64,000 bases of DNA from Patiria pectinifera (lineage: Eukaryota > Echinodermata > Asteroidea > Valvatida > Asterinidae). The stretch covers positions 14,224,863 through 14,288,862 of the forward strand of contig CM057135.1 of the NCBI GenBank assembly GCA_029964075.1. The letters are read 5' to 3'. Positions 48,053 to 55,226 of the stretch are shown piece by piece. The position numbers and the translations under genes were made by a program. Position 1 is the stretch's first letter. Every line of letters begins with the position of its first letter. Under the pieces are notes generated by a model. That model was given only the letters and a program-made list of their open reading frames with translations. It searched no databases and had not been told where the DNA came from.

Positions 48053-48063
48053 AGATTTTAAAA

Positions 48064-48900
48064 TTAAAAGATCTCCAACTCTATCATTATACTCACACCC
48101 TTGTTGTTGATGATCTGTCCTTTTTCACCTATGATTGAAAATGTCAGTTTGTTGATTATACCGTTTTTAAGTTTTTTGAAATCTTCGACTCTATCAGGCT
48201 CGGGTTCGCGCGTACCCACGGGTACGATTTTTAAGATATCAGACGGACGACCATCTAGGAAATTTTCACTCGTACTTAATTGCGGGCAGCGAATAAACGG
48301 ATTAACGTTGTAAGACCCCGTATACACCACTTCTATCATTATACTCACACCCTTGTTGTTGATGATCTGTCCTTTTTCACCTATGATTGAAAATGTCAGT
48401 TTGTTGATTATACCGTTTTTAAGTTTTTTGAAATCTTCGACTCTATCAGGCTCGGGTTCGCGCGTACCCACGGGTACGATTTTTAAGATATCAGACGGAC
48501 GACCATCTAGGAAATTTTCACTCGTACTTAATTGCGGGCAGCGAATAAACGGATTAACGTTGTAAGACCCCATATACACCACTTTGGGTATCAGTCTTCC
48601 TTTGGGTAAATTAAGTAATCGAGAGACTTCTCTGTTTAAGCGCAATTTGAGATTTACGTCGGTTACCACCAACGTCAACTTTTTAGATTCTCTAAATATT
48701 CGAAAACTTACCCCAGGTATATAATTTAAAATGAAATCGAACCTATCGTCGGACCACTCCGGTGGTATGGTGACCGAACCGGTAACTCCGGCTGGTAACG
48801 GCGCTAAAAGACTCGGAGAAATAAAATCTAAATTATCACCAGACACGATAAGACTCCCCCGTATTGTTACACCCGCTTGTCTAATTATTCTAACCCTAGG
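48064..48900 (-). CDS. Polinton structural-type protein with an 84-residue tandem duplication
   Basis: From the GTG at 48846 the frame gives 260 codons; it stays open with plausible coding (TIRGSLIVSGDNLDF) for at least 17 codons further upstream but without an ATG, so the true start lies upstream and is probably frame-broken. The C-terminal module (SYNVNPFIRCPQLSTSENF, ILKIVPVGTREPEP, then KLTFSIIGEKGQIINNKGV) resembles the C-terminal half of a structural protein family found in Polintons. This module is present twice, at residues ~88-171 and ~172-255, from a 252-bp direct duplication (48083-48334 and 48335-48586) with one visible base difference. Normal family members have one copy as far as I know. 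Confidence 0.65.
   Translation of the reverse strand, partial: PRVRIIRQAGVTIRGSLIVSGDNLDFISPSLLAPLPAGVTGSVTIPPEWSDDRFDFILNYIPGVSFRIFRESKKLTLVVTDVNLKLRLNREVSRLLNLPKGRLIPKVVYMGSYNVNPFIRCPQLSTSENFLDGRPSDILKIVPVGTREPEPDRVEDFKKLKNGIINKLTFSIIGEKGQIINNKGVSIMIEVVYTGSYNVNPFIRCPQLSTSENFLDGRPSDILKIVPVGTREPEPDRVEDFKKLKNGIINKLTFSIIGEKGQIINNKGVSIMIELEIF
48083..48586 (-). repeat. 252-bp in-frame tandem duplication
   Basis: Two units of 252 bp; I see one difference (GTATACACC versus CATATACACC, giving Thr versus Met). It keeps the reading frame. Confidence 0.95.
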
Positions 48901-49117
48901 TTTGCTTATTATACCTTTGGTTTATTCTAGCGCTATCTTTTTACCTTCATTGATGCAAGTTTTTTCTTTCAAATAAAGTTGATATTAAAAGTATAATCGT
49001 ATTGCGTTGTATGTCGGTTAGGCCAAAAGAAAAAGTCTCCGGTTTCTGGTATGGAGCTTGCCCAAAAAGTGGTGCGGCGACGCGGCTTTTTTTTTTTACC
49101 TGATATTTTTGCTTTAA

Positions 49118-49777
49118 ATGTCGGCTGATGACTGCAAATGGTTTAATAATGGCAAGTTTGTGGCGGTTGTTGAATACGATAAAGCATTACCCGACAACCC
49201 AAACGTTATTTACGGCGGCTACCACGGTCTAGATAGTCCTAAAAAGAGTGGAAGCAGTTACGTTCCTTGGACGGTTATTTACATCGAACAAAATGAATCG
49301 GCACAAAAGGCTTGGTTAGATTTTATACCCGACACGAGTTCGTTTACCCCCGCGGAAATCATAAAGATCAACGAATCGATCAGATCTTACGTGTACGCTT
49401 TACTCGGTGCGCAGGCTCAAACAAAAACGAGCGTATTATCACCGGGCACCGGATTAGATGCTCAGAGACAATGTAACGTCATCGTTGAAGATATTATCAA
49501 TGCAATAGACGACATGGAAACGAGTATCAATCAATTTCAAGACTCTTTGCAGTATGCCAGAACGCCTTTAAATTTTGTCGTGAAACCGGGATTGTATTTA
49601 ATTCCATCGGATATGAACTTGAGGGTTGGAACGTACGACGGATATAACAACAATCTTCACATCGCTACCCGGAGTATGAAAACTGGATTGGTGTTAGATT
49701 TAAACTCACAACCTCAACCGGACGATTTTTTGATGACACCGATGACGTCGCGCTACCAACACCCCCAGAGCCTATGA
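49118..49777 (+). CDS. Unrecognised Polinton ORF upstream of a possible frameshift site
   Basis: 219 codons starting ATG TCG at 49118 with no family I can name. The protein is soluble-looking with an aromatic N-terminal part (WFNNGKFVAVVEYD, GSSYVPWTVIYIEQNE) and a helical middle. Coding character changes at 49732: the last 15 codons in this frame look random, whereas the -1 frame is acidic and Pro-rich and runs on into the next ORF. The heptamer T TTT TTG at 49726-49732 is in the correct phase for -1 slippage. The stop overlaps the next ATG as ATGA (49774-49777). Either programmed frameshifting, reinitiation or a one-base loss would connect the two. Confidence 0.6.
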   Translation: MSADDCKWFNNGKFVAVVEYDKALPDNPNVIYGGYHGLDSPKKSGSSYVPWTVIYIEQNESAQKAWLDFIPDTSSFTPAEIIKINESIRSYVYALLGAQAQTKTSVLSPGTGLDAQRQCNVIVEDIINAIDDMETSINQFQDSLQYARTPLNFVVKPGLYLIPSDMNLRVGTYDGYNNNLHIATRSMKTGLVLDLNSQPQPDDFLMTPMTSRYQHPQSL

Positions 49778-49959
49778 CGAACGATATTGTAACACGAATA
49801 CCAACACCAGCACCTTCACCCTCGCCAACACCTACACCCTCACCTACAGTTGTAACCCAGGAGCCCATGCAACTACAAACTCACCAAGACGAAAAATTAT
49901 CGTTGACGGTAGGAATTTTAGCTATCGTTGGTATGGGTATTTTGGCTTACGAGGCATAG
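49733..49959 (+). CDS. Pro/Thr-rich tail with C-terminal membrane segment, -1 frame
   Basis: From the internal ATG at 49774 this gives 61 codons. It has a Pro/Ser/Thr repeat (TPAPSPSPTPTPSPT), a polar linker, then a hydrophobic helix (LTVGILAIVGMGILAYEA) at the very C-terminus. Coding character starts before the ATG, near 49733, which suggests it is the C-terminal part of the upstream ORF. A tail-anchored or virion membrane protein is plausible; a spike-like or fibre-like role would be speculation. Confidence 0.5.
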
Positions 49960-49983
49960 CAATAAGTCACACTCTAATAACAA

Positions 49984-50024
49984 AAAAAAAGCTTTTCCAA
50001 CTTTGTGCTGGAAAGGCTTTTTTT
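49984..50024. terminator. Hairpin between convergent genes
   Basis: Left arm AAAAAAAGCTTTTCCA (49984-49999), loop of 9 nt, right arm TGGAAAGGCTTTTTTT (50009-50024). That is a 16-bp stem with a single T-G wobble. It lies 24 bp after the plus-strand ORF stop (49959) and just before the 3' end of the minus-strand gene, so it could end transcripts from both sides. Hairpins serve as transcript 3'-end signals in mimiviruses; use here is inference. Confidence 0.6.
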
Positions 50025-50055
50025 ATTTGTTTAAACTCTAATTAAAACTATTACT

Positions 50056-50844
50056 ACCATTGTTTTTGCAGGTACGCCAACACGAAGGCTCCCACACCCA
50101 AAATAAAGCCCACACGTGTTCGGCCAACTACGATACGGACTTACTCATCGCGTTAAATATCCAACTTAGTACGCTGCCTATGATACCCGACAGAGCACCC
50201 AACGCGCTCATTCCGAGTTTTTTAAGAGCAGATGTAAAATTAGCGAGTTGTTTTGAAATCCACTCTTTGATACCGCCTTTTAGTGGTGTTGGAGTCGGTG
50301 TAGGTTTTGGTGTTGGTGTTGGCGATGGCGCGGTTGGGGCACCCGCACCTCCCACGCTAGCGACGATGCTACTCACTATCGTGCTGATGGTTAAACTCAA
50401 AGCGGCTAAAATACTCACTATGGTCACACCTTGTTCTCTAAACAGAGTTCTAATCTTTTCCGCAAGAGTCGTGTCGTCGCCTAATATTTTATTAATCGTT
50501 TCTTTAATTCTAGCGATCTGACTTTTGAGCCCTCGTTCGTTGGCTCTTGAGGCTTCTAATCTGGCGGATCTTTCAACGTTCAAGTCGCTCACTTTATCGT
50601 TTAACTCTCGTCGACCCTCTTCGCTTTGCGATTCGTCGAGTTCTTGTCTCGTGGCTGCTATCTCGTCATCGAGTTCGGTGAGACGCGATAAATTAAGTTT
50701 TAGGTTACCTCTCAACGTCTTAAGACTTTTGTCTAAACCCTGGAGTTCTCTGTAATTTAATCCTTCCGTTTGAGCACCGGTGTCGCGTTGTAAATCGTCT
50801 ATAATCTCAGTTACCTCATCGGTGACGCTGGGTAGTTCTGTCAT
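50056..50844 (-). pseudogene. Conserved Polinton coiled-coil/membrane protein, C-terminus broken
   Basis: The intact part is 238 codons (50844-50128). The N-terminal half is a long charged coiled coil (LTELDDEIAATRQELDES), followed by LREQG-type motif (FREQGVTIVSILAALSLTIS) starting a hydrophobic segment, a Pro/Thr-rich linker (PTPTPKPTPTPTP) and an amphipathic tail (KEWISKQLANFTSALKKLG). A TAG at 50128-50130 stops it, but similar-looking coding continues (LAEHVWA) and, after one more frame change, ends in a hydrophobic stretch at about 50060. The family is common beside Polinton capsid genes; function unknown to me, perhaps a virion membrane-active protein. Its ATG overlaps the stop of the next upstream gene (ATGA at 50841-50844). 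Confidence 0.7.
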
Positions 50845-51260
50845 GGGGATACTTGTTCGAGCGGGTTACGTTTATATTCTATAAACCCCAATTCTTTTCT
50901 AATAAAATCTTTTTCTTTTTCTATACTCGGTAGACCCAATATTTTTTGGGGGTTTCTTATATCCGTCAACCTTACTAGACCTTTCTCCGTCTGGTAAGAT
51001 ATACCTTCTTCATTGCTGACGAAATTTTCGTATTGCGGAAGTAATGGTCCGTCACCTCTGTTAAAATTCTTGTAAAAATCATTGACGCGATAACTTGTGA
51101 TCATGTTTCTTTCTCGATATACAACCGCATCTATGTCGGTAGTGAGGATGGGTGGTGCAGGAGTATCAAAAGTGTCATCTTCATCTACATTGGTCTCTGC
51201 TACATCATCTTCATCTTCGTTATAGTCAAAGGGATCTATCTCAGGTCCTCCTTCAGCCAT
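50841..51260 (-). CDS. Unrecognised acidic Polinton ORF
   Basis: 139 codons, ATG at 51258-51260, with a very acidic N-terminus (DPFDYNEDEDDVAETNVDED) and a more basic C-terminal half. No domain recognised. It overlaps the downstream gene by four bases, which suggests co-transcription or coupled translation. Confidence 0.6.
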   Translation of the reverse strand: MAEGGPEIDPFDYNEDEDDVAETNVDEDDTFDTPAPPILTTDIDAVVYRERNMITSYRVNDFYKNFNRGDGPLLPQYENFVSNEEGISYQTEKGLVRLTDIRNPQKILGLPSIEKEKDFIRKELGFIEYKRNPLEQVSP

Positions 51261-51282
51261 TTATTTAATACACCTATTTAAA

Positions 51283-51525
51283 TTACGCCGTTTTGATTAT
51301 ACTGCCCGGTAGTATACCCTGGGTCACAAACCAACTTTGCGTGGCTAGGGCTACACTTATAATACCCGTCAATTTACCCATATCTTCTACGCTTAGTTTG
51401 TTTAAATCCGGCGCTTTCATTTTGAGTAGTTTATTTCCTACCATGGCGTATCCCATCGAAAGACCCGATATGACGGCTCCGTGATAAATCGTATTTGCTA
51501 TTCCGCTGGTGTCAAAGTTATTCAT
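51283..51525 (-). CDS. Small conserved Polinton membrane protein
   Basis: 80 codons from the ATG at 51523-51525. Pattern: IANTIYHGAVISGLSMGYAM, a short polar linker with MKAPDLNKLSVEDMGKL, then a second hydrophobic stretch ending QGILPGSIIKTA. I recognise this as a small two-helix protein that regularly accompanies Polinton capsid genes. Function unknown to me. TATA-like motif directly upstream. Confidence 0.65.
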   Translation of the reverse strand: MNNFDTSGIANTIYHGAVISGLSMGYAMVGNKLLKMKAPDLNKLSVEDMGKLTGIISVALATQSWFVTQGILPGSIIKTA

Positions 51526-51540
51526 CGTTTTTAATATAAA
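51526..51540 (-). promoter_or_regulatory. TATA-like motif before 51283-51525 gene
   Basis: Minus strand reads TTTATATTAAAAACG just before the ATG, nearly identical to the motif before the gene at 47468-48037. Confidence 0.5.
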
Positions 51541-51558
51541 CAATTTTTAAATTGCTGT

Positions 51559-52237
51559 TTAGTCCATGTCTAGCGTTTTGGGGGCCCTGGATGTAGTGGG
51601 TTGCGATACTACCTGCACTGGCTGTACTACCGGCGCAGTTGCCTTATTTTTGAGTACCAGCAACCCCACTCCTATCATCAACGCTATAGTTCCCCACATC
51701 GCCCAAGAGCTGAAGTCTGGTGAGCTCGTAGCGTCGTCCGATGTTACGTCCATTTTTGCTAATTTTAATTTCATCTGTCTATTGTGCTCGGCTAAAGCTT
51801 TACCCTGCTGTATTCGTTTAGGATTTTTAGTTTTGGTCACTCTCGTTACCGTCGGTGATGGCGTTGTTTTTACTGGTTGGGGCGTCTCTGTCTCTGCTGG
51901 TTGAGCTGGTTGCGCTTATAATAGGATCAGAACTCAAGTCGTTGGTGAGTTCTTCAGAATTCATAGTTATATCCTAAAACTTGTACACTCTCGAAAATAG
52001 ACTTAAACTGTATTTGCCAACAGTTTGAACAATTTCATTTCCAAATTTAGTTTCGTACAGATGATACAGCTTTTCGAGTTCTTTACTGTCAAGAGCTTCG
52101 ATATGTTTAACAGTATACTCTTTCCCCTAGTTCTTTCTAGAGTTTCTGGCTGCTTCTACACCACAAAAACGATCTTTATGTCTTGTGTTTTGATCGGTGG
52201 AGCTGGATGTGCTTAATGCAAGTTTAAGGTCCTCCAT
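51559..52237 (-). pseudogene. Conserved small Polinton protein with C-terminal membrane helix, broken
   Basis: From the ATG at 52235-52237 the frame reads a short polar segment, TAG (52128-52130), then EYTVKHIEALDSKELEKLY, TAG again (51973-51975), then MNSEELTNDLSSDPII. After a one-base shift near 51925 it continues through a Pro/Thr-rich linker to a basic NPKRIQQGKALAEHNR motif and a hydrophobic helix (WAMWGTIALMIGVGLLVLKN) near the C-terminus (51559). The parts look like one gene, or two adjacent genes, of the Polinton capsid cluster; the basic motif plus membrane helix is a pattern I recognise from such clusters. Confidence 0.5.
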
Positions 52238-52457
52238 CTAATTAGAAAGGAGTTTAATTTTAATGTCGCTGAAGCAACAACGTTGCAGATGCGGAGATAC
52301 TTGTAGGTGTAAAACGACAGATTAAGAGAGATAATTATAAAAGCCAAACATTGTAAGTACTCGAATATTGCTTTCATTTACTAACAGCAAAATGTATTTT
52401 GTTAACGTTTATTGAATAGGTTGCTACTCACCTAGCTATTAATTGCTACTCACCTAG

Positions 52458-52991
52458 CTACTCCAATAGCTCGTAAATCACTGAATGTTCGGTGTGTACG
52501 ACCAGTTTACTATATTTCATATCTCTCAAACGTCGTTTTATATGATCTCGGTCTTCAATGGGTACTACGTCGTTTTCGTCTAACGCTTGATCAAAAGATG
52601 TTTTATCCTTCAGTAAAATAACGCCAACCAAGCCGTATTCTCTTTATAATCTTTTAAAACGCTGTTGTACTTTTGAGTCAGTAACCAACGATATTTAATC
52701 TCTTGATCCAAAGAGCAATCGTCCACGATAAACAACGTAGCAACACCTTCGAATACTTTCCTGTGAATATCAATCGCTTCGTTAAGCATCCCTTGTACAA
52801 TTCCGGATCGCAGAGGTTTACTTCGGGATCTGTTTTGAACCCACTTTCTTTCATTTTTTGAATATGGTAGGGCAAATGGTGACTATTGCTTCAAATGTAT
52901 TTTTATAGTCTGACTCTAACATATCCAAAATCCATTTGGTTTTACCCGAATTTGTTTTGCCGACGATTAAAGCGCAATGCGGCTGTGTCAT
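52458..52991 (-). pseudogene. Polinton packaging ATPase (FtsK/HerA type), broken
   Basis: Starts ATG at 52989-52991. Residues ~9-17 give the Walker A loop GKTNSGKTK after PHCALIV; after 'CPT' the frame breaks near 52870. Further down, LFIVDDCSLDQEI is the Walker B region and LLTQKYNS the following sensor-like motif, with more breaks, and the region between them appears shortened. The gene ends with a TAG at 52458-52460. The family pumps element DNA into capsids. It starts 1 bp after the capsid gene's stop, the usual Polinton order. Confidence 0.8.
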
Positions 52992-52992
52992 T

Positions 52993-54157
52993 TTAACTTA
53001 ACAGAGATTTAAAATTCCCGTCTTCCAAGTTCAATTGAGCATCCATGATTAAAAATACGTACATCGTGAGGTCACCTTGGCTTTCAGCTTCTCTGTTAAA
53101 TTGAACGCTGATGTCTCCTCCGTCTCCAAGTTTCCCACCGGATGCGTGAGCGGAATTGCCGTCGTTACTTCTAAAATCGAGCCACAGACCGTACTTGTCT
53201 TTTAGGTAGTCTCCGAGGTCACAACCCGTCAAATTTAAATCTTTGGCTACTCCGCGCCCGCTTTCTGTATCGCTGTCTCCAAAGAACTTGCTAATTTCGT
53301 TTCAGTGGTGATACTGGAACATGCCTTTACTGTAGAGTTGATTGGGTTTACCTTCTACGGTCACCGGTGTTTTGGTGATTTTTGGATTGTAAAATCGCTG
53401 TGGATTTTTGACCGCGGGATCTTTAAGCAAAAACAAGAAACCCTTGAGACTCCTAGTGGGTTGATTGACGCTGACGTTCCAAAGTGTGTCCGATTTGTTG
53501 ACGGATCTAACTTCTAGCGAGTGGATTTTATCAAACAGGTCTTGCATTAAACCCCGGTGTTTATTTCTGACGGTGATAGCTAGGTCTCTGTTGGTCACCA
53601 CTTCGTATTTGAGAGTCAAGTCTGAGATAGAATACATCGCCGACGTATTTGTACTGTTGACGACTTTTTTCGTAATCGTTAAACCTTATCTCGTACGTGA
53701 GAGGTTGTTTTAAACCGATGTGGTAAAAAGGGTTATGCAAAGTCAGTATGTTAATGTCCAGGGGAATACAATATCTGTTACCATAGGCATCTGCGATAGC
53801 TTTATCTTTACCGTTGTTGGCGTCCGCGTTAGCATTTGTAGCACCCGTTCTTGCTTTAGATAGCTCACGATTACGTTACCTTGAAGTCTGACGCTGATTT
53901 CGCTGACTAAATTTCTGGTCAAAGTACCAAAAATGGTTCTATTGTCGCATGCACCGTCGAGTTATAAAGAGAAAGCTAATTTACAAGTGCCGGGTACGAT
54001 CACATCGTCTACGCCCAATTGGGGAACTTGACCCTCAGCGTTTGCCCCGCCGATATACTACTAGTGTTGTGGGTGATGACCACCTCTTTTCTCTCACCCT
54101 TGATAGATCTGGGTGTTTTTAACAGCCTGCTGGGATCGAGCTTGTTTCCATTCGCAT
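52993..54157 (-). pseudogene. Polinton major capsid protein (double jelly-roll), broken
   Basis: About 388 codons if repaired, spread over several frames. N-terminal part (about 54157-53930): LLKTPRSIKGERKEVVITHN, then DDVIVPGTCKLAF and NRTIFGTLTRNLVSEISVRL. Middle (53637-53302): YSISDLTLKYEVVTNRDLA, NKSDTLWNVSVNQPTRSLKG and VTVEGKPNQLYSKGM. C-terminal (53232-52993): YLKDKYGLWLDFRSNDGN and YVFLIMDAQLNLEDG. These blocks match the hexon-like major capsid proteins of Polintons/adintoviruses. Stops or shifts near 54030, 53975, 53650-53750 and 53300. The ATG choice rests on the AT-rich TTTATAAATAAAATAA just upstream. Confidence 0.85.
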
Positions 54158-54184
54158 TTATTTTATTTATAAAGAGTTGTAAAA

Positions 54185-54480
54185 TTAAAGGTATCTGTAT
54201 GCCAAGAAGCCCACCAATAGCATTCCTACCGCGATAAACGCGAGAGTTCTCTTTCTATGTGATGGTCACTAGGCTCGTAAAAACTTTCGAGTTTGGGTGC
54301 GCGTTGCAGTCCTACGGGTAGTTCGGTAGACTGTCCACTCACCTTGTTGTAGTAACGTAACGCTCGGTCTACGTCGGGAAATGTTTCTTTAGAGGCATTT
54401 TGTTTTCTGATACGTTCGTTGAGAAAATCTAAATATTTCGTTCGTTCTCCTTGCCACCGATCTTTGTTCCATCGCTAAAT
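54185..54480 (-). pseudogene. Small Polinton protein with C-terminal membrane helix, broken
   Basis: Coding reads ERTKYLDFLNERIRKQN, FPDVDRALRYYNKVSGQSTE and then, after a one-base shift near 54240, a hydrophobic AFIAVGMLLVGFLAYRYL before a TAA at 54185-54187. The N-terminus shifts frame near 54465. It sits directly upstream of the capsid gene on the same strand. The pattern (helical N-part, Pro-rich middle, C-terminal membrane helix) fits minor virion proteins; exact identity unknown. Confidence 0.45.
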
Positions 54481-54600
54481 CGTGTCTCCTACGCTCGACT
54501 TTTAAATTTGAAAATAAAATTTTGAACCAGTAGAAGCTTAGGCGTTGACGATCGCGCGTCTTATTATCATAGCACCGCTAGCCATCTTATTATCAACGTT

Positions 54601-54616
54601 TTTTATATTAAATAAT
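54601..54616 (+). promoter_or_regulatory. TATA-like motif before integrase
   Basis: TTTTATATTAAATAAT directly before the integrase ATG (54617), the same core (TTATATTAAA) as before two minus-strand genes of the element. Confidence 0.45.
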
Positions 54617-55226
54617 ATGAAAACATTATCTAAATTGTATTATAGCCCGAGCGGTTATTGGAGAGGTGAAAGCGCCGTCGACCATTTTACACGATAAAAC
54701 CCAAAACGATAAAAAGGTAATCAGGGAGTTTGAAACACCAAACGACTTTCACCAAATGGATGTGCTATACCTACCCTGAAAAAAGTAAAACGCAATACTT
54801 ATCAATACGCTTTGACGGTTGTCGACGTTGCGAGTCGATACCACGAAGCAGAACCTTTGGTTTCTAAAACGGTGGTTTCCACCAGAGATGCTATCGTCAA
54901 GATTTATGCGAGATCTCCTTTGAGTTACCCTAAAACGTTGAGAGTAGACGCCGGTACTGCATTTAAAAGCGCTTTTAAACATTTGATGACCTCAAAAACG
55001 TCGAGATTATCAAAAGAGCAGAATTTACCGGATTTATAGAGCCACGGATCCCATTTGGAGCGTAGACATCTTTAACGTTGAAAAAAGAACGAGTCAATTT
55101 AAAACGGTTAACGGAAAAAAAGTGATGAAGGGCCCTACGCTGTATTACCTGCAAGACGGCCCAAAAATGAGTTTCATGAGACAAGAGCTTCAAGTCGTAC
55201 CCGAGGACACGCAATTACCACCATAG
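54617..55226 (+). pseudogene. Polinton retroviral-type integrase, core-deleted
   Basis: The N-terminus reads LYYSPSGYWRG. The catalytic core has TVVDVASRYHEAEPL (first Asp) and KTLRVDAGTAF (second Asp). Shortly after, the sequence jumps from VEIIKRAEFTGFI to RATDPIWSV, the start of the C-terminal chromodomain-like region (YYLQDGPKMSFMRQEL; end VVPEDTQLPP). The stretch that should hold the third catalytic residue, a Glu, is absent. Frame breaks also occur near 54692, 54780 and 55000. Total length is ~610 bp against the usual ~900-1000 bp or more. It is convergent with, and overlaps the end of, the polymerase gene. It cannot be catalytically active. Confidence 0.88.

Noticed and set aside
50060..50521. 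Plus-strand ORF of 153 codons
   Set aside because: It is antisense to the conserved coiled-coil/membrane gene, which has clear family features.
52263..52325. A 20-residue Cys-rich plus-strand peptide (CRCGDTCRC), metallothionein-like
   Set aside because: Too short, no neighbour context, and it lies upstream of minus-strand capsid-cluster genes; chance is likely.
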